The notes beneath the pieces are model-generated. The model was not told the DNA's origin. It searched no databases and saw only the letters and a list, made by a program, of their open reading frames with translations. Positions 16,925 to 25,936 of a stretch of DNA of 64,000 nt are shown here, in pieces. Numbering within the stretch: position 1 is the first letter of the stretch; each line of letters opens with the position of its first letter. This DNA comes from Mycolicibacterium sp. 018/SC-01/001 (GTDB lineage: Bacteria > Actinomycetota > Actinomycetes > Mycobacteriales > Mycobacteriaceae): contig NZ_VKAA01000012.1 of the NCBI RefSeq assembly GCF_007096635.1, positions 1-64,000 of the forward strand, written 5' to 3'. A program made the position numbers and the translations under genes.

Positions 16925-18450
16925 TGCGCGGATCCATCCCCGCGTGCTGCGACGGTGACGCCGCTCGGCGCGACCGCGGCGGAGCGAGATCCCCGGGACC
17001 GCCGTCCGAGTACCGCGTAGAGCACCGCCGACGTGGCGCCGCCGACGAGCCAGGAGAGATCCAGTCCCCCGAGGGCACGCGACCCGAAGCCCTGCATGGC
17101 CTCGATGGGGCCGTACATGAACATCCACGTCGCGACGATGCCGGCCACGAAACATCCCATCGTCGTCCAGTTCACGTCGGGCAGATTCCGGGAGCCCACC
17201 GGCTCGAACAGGGTCCGGGCGTCGAGATCGCGCTTCTGCAGGACGAAGTAGTGCACCAGCATGATGCCCGCCCAGCTCGCGATCCAGGCGACGATGCCGC
17301 CCAGCCACGTGCTCAGCACCGTCGCCAGGCTGGATTGGAAGATGAAGAAGACGACGACGGCGAAGGCGAAGACTCCGACGAGCAGGTTCAGCGTGCGCCG
17401 CGACATCTTGATGTCGAGCGCCTGGGTGGCCACCGAGAAGGTGTAGATGTTGAGGATGTTCGTGGCGATCGGTCCGTGGATCACCAGGAACAGCACGGGC
17501 AGCGCCAGCGCCCCGAAGTTGGCGACGATCAGCTCGCCCGGGTCGATCGAGCCGTTGGTGGTGGCCAGGCTCGCGCCCAGCACGCCCAGCCACACCACCG
17601 GAATGTACTGACCCAGCGCACTGGCGAGGTAGAGCTTGCGCGGGGGTACCGTGCCGCTGACGAACCTCGAGTAGTCACAGGCGTACGTGAACCACGTGAT
17701 GCCCCAGCCGATTCCGATGACGGTCATGACCGCCGACATCGCGGCGATGCGCGCGCTGCCCTGCAGCACTTCGCCCGTCGGCCCGGCGTAGGACCAGTCG
17801 ATGTGCAGATGGAACCACGCCACCACCGACATCAGGATCAGGACCGCGAGCGTGGGTGGCACCGTCCACCGTTCGAACGTCGCGATGGTGCGATATCCGA
17901 ACCAGGCGACCGTCACCTGCACAGCCATGATGATCGCCGCGACCGCGATCTTGGCGCCGCTGTTGGGCGCATCCGGGTCGACGATGCCGAGTTGGCCGAG
18001 CAGCGCCATGACCAGATCCAGGATGATCCACGTGTTGACGGCACACCAACCCACCGCCAACACGGCCTGGATCGCCGCGGGCACGTATGCGCCTCGTCTG
18101 CCGAAGGCAGCCCGCGACAACACCATTCCGGTGACCCCGGTGCGTTGACCGATGAGGACGAACACCCCGAACAGCGCCATGCCGATGGCGTTGCCGATCA
18201 CCAGGACGGCGAGCGTGTCACGCAGGCCCAGACCGAGTTCGATGCCGAGCGCTCCCAGTACCCAGTTGATGGGCGCGATGTTGGCGCCCGCCCAGATCCA
18301 GAACTGCCCCGACACCCGATGCGTTCGCACCTCTTCCGGGATGGGCTGCAGCACGTCCTCGATCTGGTGGATGTCGAGACCGCGGGGGGCCGCGCCTGCG
18401 GCGTCTCCCGATCCGGCGGTGACGTCGTCGGGTGGCTGGTGTGTGGTCAT
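16921..18450 (-). CDS. NCS1-family nucleobase/hydantoin-type cation symporter
   Basis: Transporter of 509 residues with about 12 helices. NCS1 features are visible: the N-terminal FWIWAGANIAPINWVLGALG helix, GQRTGVTGMVLSRAAFGRRG in the second repeat region, and the WFTYACDYSRFV segment typical of the CodB branch. It probably takes up a cyclic nitrogen compound by Na+ or H+ symport. The ATG at 18450 follows AGAGGA six bases upstream. It is translationally coupled to the CE4 gene and divergent from creatinase, so creatinine, creatine, hydantoin or cytosine are candidate substrates. Confidence 0.88.
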   Translation of the reverse strand: MTTHQPPDDVTAGSGDAAGAAPRGLDIHQIEDVLQPIPEEVRTHRVSGQFWIWAGANIAPINWVLGALGIELGLGLRDTLAVLVIGNAIGMALFGVFVLIGQRTGVTGMVLSRAAFGRRGAYVPAAIQAVLAVGWCAVNTWIILDLVMALLGQLGIVDPDAPNSGAKIAVAAIIMAVQVTVAWFGYRTIATFERWTVPPTLAVLILMSVVAWFHLHIDWSYAGPTGEVLQGSARIAAMSAVMTVIGIGWGITWFTYACDYSRFVSGTVPPRKLYLASALGQYIPVVWLGVLGASLATTNGSIDPGELIVANFGALALPVLFLVIHGPIATNILNIYTFSVATQALDIKMSRRTLNLLVGVFAFAVVVFFIFQSSLATVLSTWLGGIVAWIASWAGIMLVHYFVLQKRDLDARTLFEPVGSRNLPDVNWTTMGCFVAGIVATWMFMYGPIEAMQGFGSRALGGLDLSWLVGGATSAVLYAVLGRRSRGSRSAAVAPSGVTVAARGDGSAQ

Positions 18451-18509
18451 GGCAGATCCTCTGCGGGTCGGAGCGCCGGTGGGCCGGCGGTGATGGCTGA
18501 CCTGATCAT

Positions 18510-18526
18510 GTTGCATGGGACGCAAC
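18510..18526. promoter_or_regulatory. Palindrome GTTGC-N7-GCAAC, candidate operator for the permease operon
   Basis: Perfect 5-bp arms with 7-base spacing, lying just downstream of the predicted permease start point. It ends in GCAACTAT; the palindrome on the creatinase side has the same 7-base spacing and ends in GCACTAT. Binding by the neighbouring IclR protein is inferred. Confidence 0.45.
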
Positions 18527-18542
18527 TATGACTCGCTCGGTG

Positions 18543-18571
18543 ACGATATTGTGTCCTACGTCATAGGTCAA
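18543..18571 (-). promoter_or_regulatory. Promoter for the permease-CE4 operon
   Basis: On the minus strand TTGACC and TATCGT are 17 bases apart, close to a SigA consensus. The start of transcription would be near 18536, leaving a leader of about 85 bases that contains the palindrome at 18510-18526. Confidence 0.6.
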
Positions 18572-18688
18572 TGGGTCTCGCGTTTTCGCGCCCGCTCCGG
18601 CACTCATAGTGCGCCACATGCTGGTTTAACCCAGGCGTTACCACGGCGCAACACTGGGACACACGCATGACGACAAGACCTCCATCTG

Positions 18689-18717
18689 TTGACTTCAGTG
18701 CATCACTGTTGCACTAT
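18689..18717 (+). promoter_or_regulatory. Promoter for creatinase
   Basis: TTGACT and CACTAT are 17 bases apart. The spacer and the -10 overlap a perfect inverted repeat (18697-18715). Transcription would start near 18724, about 50 bases before the creatinase ATG. Apart from the two promoters and palindromes, the 324-base gap 18451-18774 shows no other gene. Confidence 0.5.
18697..18715. promoter_or_regulatory. Palindrome AGTGCA-N7-TGCACT within the creatinase promoter
   Basis: Perfect 6-bp arms lie between the -35 and -10 elements, a position suited to repression or inducer-controlled activation. The spacing equals that of the palindrome on the permease side. The IclR-family gene downstream of creatinase is the likely binder. 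Confidence 0.5.
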
Positions 18718-18774
18718 TCGAGACAGCGCGTTGTCGTGCACCATCCCTCCGCCACCGAATCGAAAGGTTTGACG

Positions 18775-20010
18775 ATGAATCTCGAACGCCTCAAGAACAT
18801 CCCGAACGGAGACAAGGCGGTACCCACGTTCAGCGCCGCGGAGATGCAGCGCCGCCTGCAGGCGCTGCGTGCGCACATGGCCGGTGACGGCGGCATCGAC
18901 GCGGTGGTGTTCACCAGCTACCACAACATCAACTACTACTCCGATTTCCTCTACACCGCGTTCGGCCGGCCCTACGCGCTCGTGGTCACCCAGGACACGG
19001 CGACCACGGTCACCGCCAACATCGACGCCGGTATGCCCTGGCGACGCACGTTCGGCGACCACGTCGACAACATCGTCTACACCGACTGGCGGCGCGACAA
19101 CTTCGAGTTCGCCGTGCAGCAGGTGCTGGCCGACCACGGCGTCACGACGGGCCGTCTCGGCGTGGAGTTCGACCACATCAATCCCGACCTGTGCAACCGC
19201 ATCACCGGCGCGCTTCCCGGCATGCAGGCCGTCGACGTCGCCGCCGCGACGATGCGGCTGCGCATGATCAAGTCGCCCGAGGAGATCGAGTTGATCAAGC
19301 ACGGCGCCCGGATCGGCGACCTCGGCGGTGAGGCGATCCGCGAGGCGATCGGCGAGGGTGTGCCCGAATACGAGGTCGCCATCGCCGGATCGAACGCGAT
19401 GATCCGCGAGATCGCCCGGACGTTCCCGCATGCCGAACTCCGCGACACATGGGTGTGGTTCCAGTCCGGCATCAACACCGACGGGGCCCACAACTGGGCC
19501 ACCAGCCGGCGGGTCCAGCGCGGAGACATTCTGTCCCTCAACTGCTTTCCGATGATCGCGGGGTACTACACGGCCCTCGAGCGGACGCTGTTCTACGGTG
19601 AGCCCTCCCCGGAGCACCTGCGGCTGTGGGAGGTCAACGTCCGGGTTCATCGTCGCGGGCTCGAACTCATCAAGCCCGGTGCCGTGTGCAAGGACATCGC
19701 GGCCGAACTGAACGAGATCTACGAGGCCGAAGGACTGCTGCCGAATCGCACCTTCGGCTATGGCCATTCGTTCGGCGTGCTCAGCCACTACTACGGCCGC
19801 GAGGCGGGGCTGGAGCTGCGCGAGGACATCGACACCGTCCTGGAGCCGGGCATGGTCGTGTCGATGGAACCCATGATCATGATCCCCGAGGGACAACCCG
19901 GCGCCGGCGGATACCGTGAGCACGACATACTGGTCGTCGGCGAGGACGGCGCCGAGAACATCACCAAGTTCCCCTTCGGCCCCGAACACAACATCCTCCC
20001 CGCCGGGTGA
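18775..20010 (+). CDS. Creatinase (creatine amidinohydrolase)
   Basis: Hydrolyses creatine to sarcosine and urea; metal-free member of the M24 pita-bread fold. The 411-residue protein closely resembles Pseudomonas putida creatinase over its whole length, for example SYHNINYYSDFLY, QSGINTDGAHN and HYYGREAGLELRED. Active-site equivalents are present: Phe63 and Arg65 (FGRPYA), catalytic His239 (DGAHN), Glu269 (TALERTLF), and the Arg and Glu in ELRED and SMEPMIM. The ATG at 18775 follows GAAAGG seven bases upstream. An IclR regulator gene follows; no sarcosine oxidase is in the window. Confidence 0.93.
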   Translation: MNLERLKNIPNGDKAVPTFSAAEMQRRLQALRAHMAGDGGIDAVVFTSYHNINYYSDFLYTAFGRPYALVVTQDTATTVTANIDAGMPWRRTFGDHVDNIVYTDWRRDNFEFAVQQVLADHGVTTGRLGVEFDHINPDLCNRITGALPGMQAVDVAAATMRLRMIKSPEEIELIKHGARIGDLGGEAIREAIGEGVPEYEVAIAGSNAMIREIARTFPHAELRDTWVWFQSGINTDGAHNWATSRRVQRGDILSLNCFPMIAGYYTALERTLFYGEPSPEHLRLWEVNVRVHRRGLELIKPGAVCKDIAAELNEIYEAEGLLPNRTFGYGHSFGVLSHYYGREAGLELREDIDTVLEPGMVVSMEPMIMIPEGQPGAGGYREHDILVVGEDGAENITKFPFGPEHNILPAG

Positions 20011-20074
20011 GGCTCCGCGAGCAGGTCACCGGGTGACGACGACGGTGACGGACCGGGCAGGAGGACGACCGACG

Positions 20075-20908
20075 ATGAACGCCGACGCCGAGCCGGCGAC
20101 CCGAGGCCGCGGTGACGAGAACGGCGAACCCAGCGGCGACGGACGATCGTCGGCGTCGGTGTTGCTCAACGGCTTACGGGTGCTCGAGTCCTTCACGCGC
20201 CACGAGCCGCTGCTCGGTGTCACCGAGATCGCTCGCCGGGTGGATCTGCACAAGAGCAGCGTCTCGCGCATCCTGGCCACGCTGGAGCGTGCCGGTTACG
20301 TCGAGCGCGACGCCGGGACGGGACGTTTCCGGCTCGGCCTCGGTCTCATCGCGCTCACGGGCCCGCTGCTGGCCAACCTCGACGTGCGGCGCGTCGCTCA
20401 CCCCGAACTCGAGGAACTGACGCGGCGCACCGGGGAGACGGCCGCACTCGTGGTGTGGAACGGCCACGAGTCGGTCGTCGTCGAACAGGTGGAGAGCCCG
20501 AAGGAGGTCAGGCATTCGGCCGCGGTCGGTACACGCTACGACGAGTACCAGAGCGCGTCGGTCCAGGTGTTCCTGTCCGAGATGCCGGAGGCCGACGTGC
20601 GCCGGTTGTTCGACCGCAGACATCTGGTCGGACCCGAGGATCCCGACGCCGTCCGCGCATACCTCGACGGCCTGAACCGGGCCCGTGAGCGCGGCTACGC
20701 CGTCAACGACGGATGGACCTCGCTTGAGGAGGTCGGGATCGCGTCCCCGGTGCACGATCACCGCGGAGTGCTCGTCGCGGGCGTCCTGCTGTCAGCGCCC
20801 CGGTTCCGCGTGCCACAGGCCATGCTGGATCAACTGGGCGAGGCGGTCGCCGGCGCCGCGCGTCTGGTGTCGGTGCGCCTCGGAGCTCACGACATGTCGA
20901 GGTACTGA
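20075..20908 (+). CDS. IclR-family transcriptional regulator
   Basis: Protein of 277 residues. An N-terminal winged helix (about 27-90, with VTEIARRVDLHKSSVSRILATLERAGYV split around the recognition helix) is followed by an IclR effector domain (about 105-265, including GIASPVHDHRGVLVAGVLLS). The first 25 residues are a polar tail. The ATG at 20075 follows AGGAGG ten bases upstream. It lies 64 bases after creatinase and probably controls the creatine cluster through the palindromes at 18510 and 18697. Its 3' end overlaps recG by 22 bases on the opposite strand. Confidence 0.9.
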   Translation: MNADAEPATRGRGDENGEPSGDGRSSASVLLNGLRVLESFTRHEPLLGVTEIARRVDLHKSSVSRILATLERAGYVERDAGTGRFRLGLGLIALTGPLLANLDVRRVAHPELEELTRRTGETAALVVWNGHESVVVEQVESPKEVRHSAAVGTRYDEYQSASVQVFLSEMPEADVRRLFDRRHLVGPEDPDAVRAYLDGLNRARERGYAVNDGWTSLEEVGIASPVHDHRGVLVAGVLLSAPRFRVPQAMLDQLGEAVAGAARLVSVRLGAHDMSRY

Positions 20909-23118
20909 ACGCGATCCGTGTCGACGAACGGCGCCGACAACGTCGCCATCCCGGGATGCTGCGGATCCTCGTCGAACACCCGCTCGCACAGTTCCCGTGC
21001 CGCCTCGATGATCTCGCGGTGCTGCGCCAGCGACAGGAACCGCAGCGTGATCGCGCGACCTGACTGGTGCAGGCCCAGCACATCGCCCTCGCTGCGCTCG
21101 GACAGATCCAGGTCGGCGAGCGCGAAGCCGTCCAGCGTGCCCGCCACCGCCGTGAGGCGTTGCCCCGCCTTGGACGTCACGGGCAGGTTGGTCACGAGCA
21201 GGCACAGGCTCGGATGCTGACCGCGGCCGATCCGGCCCCGCAGCTGGTGTAGCTGGGAGATGCCGAAGCGATCGGCGTCCATCACGACCATCACGGTGGC
21301 GTTGGGCACGTCGACACCCACCTCGATCACCGTCGTGCACACCAGGACGTCGATGTCACCGGCGCGAAACGCCGACATCACCGCGTCCTTGTCCTCGGCG
21401 GCGAGCCTGCCGTGCATGAGGCCCAGGCGCAGCCCGGCCAGCGGTCCGCCGGCCAGTCGCTCGAACATCTGGACCACGGTGACCGGCGGGGGTCCGCCGT
21501 GGGATGCATCTCTGCCGCCGGACGTGGCCGGGGTGTCGTTCTCGTCGATCCGCGAGGCCACCACGTAGGCCTGCCGGCCCGCGCGCACCTCTTCGACGAC
21601 TCGTTCCCAGGCCCGCGACAACCACGCCGGCTTCTCCCGGGCGAAGATCGCCGTCGTCGTGATCGGCTGGCGGCCGCGCGGCAGTTCCCGCAGTGTCGAG
21701 GTCTCCAGGTCGCCGTACACGGTGAGTGCCACGGTCCTGGGGATCGGTGTCGCGGTCATCACGAGCAGATGCGGGGTGATCCCGTCAGGAGCCTTGGCGC
21801 GCAGACGATCTCGCTGCTCCACGCCGAAGCGGTGCTGTTCGTCGACGACGACCATGCCGAGACGGTCGAACTCGACGGCATCCTGCAGCAGCGCATGCGT
21901 ACCGATCACGATGCCCGCGGCGCCGCTGGCGACATCCCTGCGCGCATCGCGCTTCTGCTGGGCCGACATCGAACCGGTCAGCAGAGTCACCGCGGTCGCG
22001 TCGTCGCTGCCACCGAGTTGCCCCGCCATCGACAGCGGACCCAGCATCGCGCGGATCGACTGCGAGTGCTGGGCGGCGAGCACCTCGGTGGGCGCCAACA
22101 ACGCGCACTGGTACCCGGCGTCGATCATCTGCAACATGGCCAGCAGCGCCACCACTGTCTTGCCCGAACCGACTTCGCCCTGCAGCATGCGGTTCATCGG
22201 GTGCGCGCCGGAGAGCTCGGCGGAGATCACCCCGAGCACCTCGCGCTGTCCAGCGGTCAGCTCGAACGGCAACTGCGCCGCCATTGCCGCGGCCAGTCCG
22301 CCGTCGCGCGGCGCGGCGGCGGGTCCGGTGCCGGAGAGCTCACTGTGCCTGCGCACCACCAGACCCCACTGCAGCCCGATCGCCTCGTCGTAGGTGAGGC
22401 GTTCGATCGCGCGCTCCCTGTCGTGGGCGTTCTCGGAGATGTGCACCGCGCGCAGAGCGGCGTCCTCGGACATCAGATCATGTTCTCGCACAACCCATTC
22501 CGGTAACGGGTCGGGCACAGGGTCCAGGACGGCGAGCATCTGGCGCACGCAGGCGTAGATGTCCCATGTCTGCACCTTGGCTGTCGCCGGATAGATCGGG
22601 AAGAACTCCTTCTCGAACGCGGCGAGCACATCGGCCCCGGTCGCGCCGGCGGCATCGGCGATCGCCGACAGGGATTTGGTGCCCTTCGTGGTGCCGTCGT
22701 CCCGCAGGATCAGGAACGCCGGATGGGTGAGCTGCATGACGCCGCGGAAGTACCCCACCTCACCGGAGAGCATGACCTTGGCGCCTTTGACCAGTGAGTG
22801 TTTGAGGTACTTGGCGTTGAAGAAGGTGGCGGTGACCTTGGGTCTGCGCTGCCCCAGCGTCACGACCAGGAATTCCCGTTTGGGTTGGCGGTTGGTCCAC
22901 CGCGGCGTCGCCTCGGTGATGACGTCGACGAACGTGACATGCTCACCTTCTTCGAGGTCGAGCTCCTCCCCTTCGTCGCGCACGCTCATCGCGTCGCTGT
23001 ACTTCCGGGGGAAGTACCGCACCAGGTCGCCGCACGTGCGCAGCCCCAGGTGCTCTTCCAGAGGCTCGGCGGCCTTGCGGCCCAGGACGAAGTCGAGCCG
23101 ATCGTTCAGTGCCGCCAC
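20887..23118 (-). CDS. recG: ATP-dependent DNA helicase RecG
   Basis: Branch-migrating helicase that reverses stalled forks and processes Holliday junctions, 743 residues. The N-terminal wedge domain (about 60-160) is followed by two helicase lobes: Walker A GEVGSGKT, DEQH box VVVDEQHRFGVEQR, motif III TATPIPRT, and motifs V/VI ending QLRGRIGRGQH. The family C-terminal motor signature is present. The ATG lies one base after the FakA-like gene stop, so the two are probably one operon. Confidence 0.96.
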   Translation of the reverse strand: MAALNDRLDFVLGRKAAEPLEEHLGLRTCGDLVRYFPRKYSDAMSVRDEGEELDLEEGEHVTFVDVITEATPRWTNRQPKREFLVVTLGQRRPKVTATFFNAKYLKHSLVKGAKVMLSGEVGYFRGVMQLTHPAFLILRDDGTTKGTKSLSAIADAAGATGADVLAAFEKEFFPIYPATAKVQTWDIYACVRQMLAVLDPVPDPLPEWVVREHDLMSEDAALRAVHISENAHDRERAIERLTYDEAIGLQWGLVVRRHSELSGTGPAAAPRDGGLAAAMAAQLPFELTAGQREVLGVISAELSGAHPMNRMLQGEVGSGKTVVALLAMLQMIDAGYQCALLAPTEVLAAQHSQSIRAMLGPLSMAGQLGGSDDATAVTLLTGSMSAQQKRDARRDVASGAAGIVIGTHALLQDAVEFDRLGMVVVDEQHRFGVEQRDRLRAKAPDGITPHLLVMTATPIPRTVALTVYGDLETSTLRELPRGRQPITTTAIFAREKPAWLSRAWERVVEEVRAGRQAYVVASRIDENDTPATSGGRDASHGGPPPVTVVQMFERLAGGPLAGLRLGLMHGRLAAEDKDAVMSAFRAGDIDVLVCTTVIEVGVDVPNATVMVVMDADRFGISQLHQLRGRIGRGQHPSLCLLVTNLPVTSKAGQRLTAVAGTLDGFALADLDLSERSEGDVLGLHQSGRAITLRFLSLAQHREIIEAARELCERVFDEDPQHPGMATLSAPFVDTDRVQYLDMS

Positions 23119-23119
23119 G

Positions 23120-24769
23120 TCATTCGACCCCGATCAGCAGCACGTCACCGCCGTGTCCGGTGTGGAAGCACACCACGTCGGTGCCCGGGTGTCCACGCCG
23201 CACGTGGTCCTGCAGGGCGTCGGCGACACCGGGCTCGACACCCGAACCGGTGAGTATGGTCACCAGTTCGCCACCGGCCGCCAGGAGCAGATCGATCAAC
23301 CCGGCGCCCGCTGCGGTCACGCTGTCGCTGACGAGGACGACCTCGTCGCCGGCGATGCCCAGCCCGTCACCGGGCCGGCACGTGCCCGCCCACGTGAGCG
23401 CTTCCTCGGCGGCCACGCGGACCGATCCGTGCCGAGCGCCGGCGGCGGCTCTGGCCATCGTGTAACCGTCGTCGACGAGCTGATGGCCGGCGTCGTGGAC
23501 GGCCAGCGCCGCCAGGCCCTGCACCATCGACCCCGAGTAGACCGGCACCATGGTGATCCCCCAGTCCGAGGCGACCGTCCACCCCGCGAGGAGCTCCTCG
23601 GCCGCGACGTAGCCATTGGGCAGCAGCATCACCTGTTCTGCCCCGGTGTTGACGAGCGCGTGCAACAGCTGGTGTGCGCTGACGGCCAGACCCGGTTCCG
23701 GCCGCAGGATCTGAGCGCCCTCGCTGGTGAACAGCTCCTCCGCACCGTCGCCGTCGACGACGGCCAGCACAGCGCGCTCCCGTGCCCAACCGCCTGCCGG
23801 ATGCCGGTCGGCACCGCCGGTCAGCGACGTGATCCGGATGCGGCTGGGGGTGCCGATCCGCAGTGCCGCCTCCACGGCGGCACCTGCGTCATCGGCGTGG
23901 ACGTGCACCGAATACTGGCCTGTTCCACCGGCGGCCGCGATGGCGACCGACTCGCCGAGCTCGTCGAGGTGCCCGCGCAGCACGTCCACGCCGGCCTGAT
24001 CGGCGCCGCTGAGCAGATACATGACCTCGAACTGCGGAACGGGCGACACGGGCCGCGGTTCGGCGTCGTGTCCCGTGCTGCGTTCGCGCCGGTAGCGCGG
24101 TCGGGGCTGTGCGTGGCCGGTGAGGGTGGTGGTGAGGGCGTCGAGGAGGACCAGCAGGCCGCGCCCGCCCGCGTCGACGACCCCGGCGTCGGCCAGCACA
24201 TCGAGTTGGCTGGGAGTGCGATCCAGCGCGGTGACGGCGGCCTGCGCTGCGGCAACCACCACCGCGGAGACATCGGCCAGGTCGCCGGCCCTGTCCTGGT
24301 CGTCGGCTTCCCGGGAGGCCGCGTCGGCCGCGTCCTGCAGCACCGAGGTGATCGTGCCGGGGACGGCCTCACCCATCGAGGTGACGACCAGGGTGACGGC
24401 GTGGCGCAGCGCTGCGGCCAGCAGCGGACCGTCGATGTCGGCGATCACACGGTCCTCGGCGGCGGCCGCGGTGACGTCGGCCAGCGCCCGCAGGATCTGC
24501 GACAGGATCACCCCGGAGTTGCCGCGGGCGCCGCGCAGGGCACCGTCGGCGAGCGCGGCCGCCACCGCGGTCACGTCGTCGCCGCCCGCGCCGGCGTCGG
24601 CCTGCGCCCAGGCCGCACGCATCGTGAACACCATGTTGGTGCCGGTGTCGGAGTCGGCGACCGGGAACACGTTCAGCGCGTTGATCTCGTCGGTGTGGCT
24701 GATCAGATCCGACACCGCGGTGTGGGCCCAGCGACGCAGCGTCGACGCATCGAGTCGCCGAGCCGACAT
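23120..24769 (-). CDS. FakA-like protein with DhaL/DAK phosphatase and DegV-like domains
   Basis: Protein of 549 residues. The N-terminal DhaL (DAK2) ATP-binding domain (about 1-200) has NVFPVADSDTGTNM and RGARGNSGVILSQ, the nucleotide and Mg sites. The C-terminal half is the FakA middle and C-terminal region (about 240-549). FakA-type kinases phosphorylate fatty acids bound to FakB; no fakB is in this window. The ATG at 24769 has GGAGG five bases upstream. In M. tuberculosis this sequence is annotated as two genes (Rv2974c and Rv2975c); here it is one intact frame. Confidence 0.9.
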   Translation of the reverse strand: MSARRLDASTLRRWAHTAVSDLISHTDEINALNVFPVADSDTGTNMVFTMRAAWAQADAGAGGDDVTAVAAALADGALRGARGNSGVILSQILRALADVTAAAAEDRVIADIDGPLLAAALRHAVTLVVTSMGEAVPGTITSVLQDAADAASREADDQDRAGDLADVSAVVVAAAQAAVTALDRTPSQLDVLADAGVVDAGGRGLLVLLDALTTTLTGHAQPRPRYRRERSTGHDAEPRPVSPVPQFEVMYLLSGADQAGVDVLRGHLDELGESVAIAAAGGTGQYSVHVHADDAGAAVEAALRIGTPSRIRITSLTGGADRHPAGGWARERAVLAVVDGDGAEELFTSEGAQILRPEPGLAVSAHQLLHALVNTGAEQVMLLPNGYVAAEELLAGWTVASDWGITMVPVYSGSMVQGLAALAVHDAGHQLVDDGYTMARAAAGARHGSVRVAAEEALTWAGTCRPGDGLGIAGDEVVLVSDSVTAAGAGLIDLLLAAGGELVTILTGSGVEPGVADALQDHVRRGHPGTDVVCFHTGHGGDVLLIGVE

Positions 24770-24902
24770 CACCACCTCCGCACGTCCGTGCGCCGCCACG
24801 CCCGCAGCATGCGCGCCGGCGCCAGCCTAACCACTGCGGCGGACAGGACGGAGACGGCGAGCTCAGGCTCACCGGGCGCCCCTGACCACCGTGAGCACCG
24901 TT

Positions 24903-24932
24903 TTGGCGAACGCCGGGGCCGCCCGGTAGTCT
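24903..24932 (+). promoter_or_regulatory. Putative promoter for rpmB
   Basis: TTGGCG and TAGTCT are separated by 18 bases, placing the transcript start near 24939. An inverted repeat GGGTCA-N13-TGACCC follows in the predicted leader before the GAGGAG ribosome binding site. Confidence 0.5.
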
Positions 24933-24999
24933 GATCGGGTTGTCGGGTCACCCGTCAGGTCGTTGACCCCCAAGCGCTGACTTACGAGGAGTTCTCACT

Positions 25000-25194
25000 A
25001 TGGCTGCCGTGTGCGATATCTGCGGGAAGGGCCCCGGCTTCGGTAAGTCGGTGTCGCACTCCCATCGCCGGACGAGCCGTCGGTGGAATCCGAACATCCA
25101 GTCGGTGCGGGCCGTGGCGCGTCCGGGCGGCAACAAGCAGCGCGTCAATGTGTGCACGTCCTGCCTGAAGGCCGGCAAGGTCACGCGCGGCTGA
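25000..25194 (+). CDS. rpmB: 50S ribosomal protein L28
   Basis: Large-subunit ribosomal protein of 64 residues. It is the zinc-binding (C+) form: CDIC near the start and CTSC near the end give four Cys. The segment [20 protein letters not shown] is typical of L28. A GAGGAG ribosome binding site precedes the ATG. It is divergent from the FakA-like gene. Mycobacteria carry L28 paralogues; this one is expected to be the zinc-replete version. Confidence 0.96.
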   Translation: MAAVCDICGKGPGFGKSVSHSHRRTSRRWNPNIQSVRAVARPGGNKQRVNVCTSCLKAGKVTRG

Positions 25195-25231
25195 TCGCCG
25201 TCCCCACGATCCTCCTGGCCGGACCGCGTCA

Positions 25232-25909
25232 CTAGGGCAGTCGCCAGTCCACCGGTTCTGCACCCATCCCCTCGAGCATCTCGTTCGCGCGGCTGAACGG
25301 GCGCGACCCGAAGAAACCCCGTGACGCCGACAGTGGCGACGGGTGCGCCGATTCGATGACTGCGGTGTCGCCGAGCATCGGCTTCAATGTCGCGGCGTCG
25401 CGGCCCCACAGCACCGCCACCAGCGGGCGGTCGCGGGCGACCAAGGCCCTGATCGCGCATTCGGTGACCGCTTCCCAGCCCTTGCCGCGGTGCGACGCCG
25501 GCGTGCCGGGTCGCACGGTCAACACCCTGTTCAACAACATCACTCCCTGCTCGGACCACGGCGTGAGGTCGCCGGTGGACGGCACCGGATGACCGAGGTC
25601 CTGCTGGTACTCGGTGTAGATGTTGGCGAGGCTGCGCGGCAGCGGACGCACGTCGGCGCCGACGGAGAAGCTCAAGCCCACGGCGTGTCCGGGTGTCGGA
25701 TACGGGTCCTGGCCGACGATGAGCACTCTCACGTCGTCGAACGGGTAGCTGAACGCCCGCAGCACCTGGGGGCCCGCCGGAAGATAGCGGTGCCCGGCGG
25801 CCAGCTCGGCGCGCAGGAACTCCCCCATCTCGCCGACACGGGCGTGTACCGGTTCCAAGGCCTTCGCCCAGGACTCGTGGACCAGTTCATGCAGTGGGCG
25901 CGCCGTCAC
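25232..25909 (-). CDS. ung: Uracil-DNA glycosylase
   Basis: Removes uracil from DNA, 225 residues. Family-1 motifs are present: the water-activating loop [11 protein letters not shown] with Asp68, and the Leu-intercalation loop [21 protein letters not shown] corresponds to the conserved uracil-binding Asn segment. It lies 27 bases after thiL on the same strand and is convergent with rpmB. Confidence 0.96.
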   Translation of the reverse strand: MTARPLHELVHESWAKALEPVHARVGEMGEFLRAELAAGHRYLPAGPQVLRAFSYPFDDVRVLIVGQDPYPTPGHAVGLSFSVGADVRPLPRSLANIYTEYQQDLGHPVPSTGDLTPWSEQGVMLLNRVLTVRPGTPASHRGKGWEAVTECAIRALVARDRPLVAVLWGRDAATLKPMLGDTAVIESAHPSPLSASRGFFGSRPFSRANEMLEGMGAEPVDWRLP

Positions 25910-25936
25910 GACAGGCCAACTTAGCGTCCCCGCAAT

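Noticed and set aside
11784..20908. Accessory block as a recent mobile element insertion
   Set aside because: No transposase, integrase, tRNA target or terminal repeats were found at its edges and base composition does not look different by eye.
22676..24934. Plus-strand frame of about 752 codons opposite recG and the FakA-like gene
   Set aside because: Antisense shadow with no family motifs; codon pattern follows the third-position GC of the real genes.
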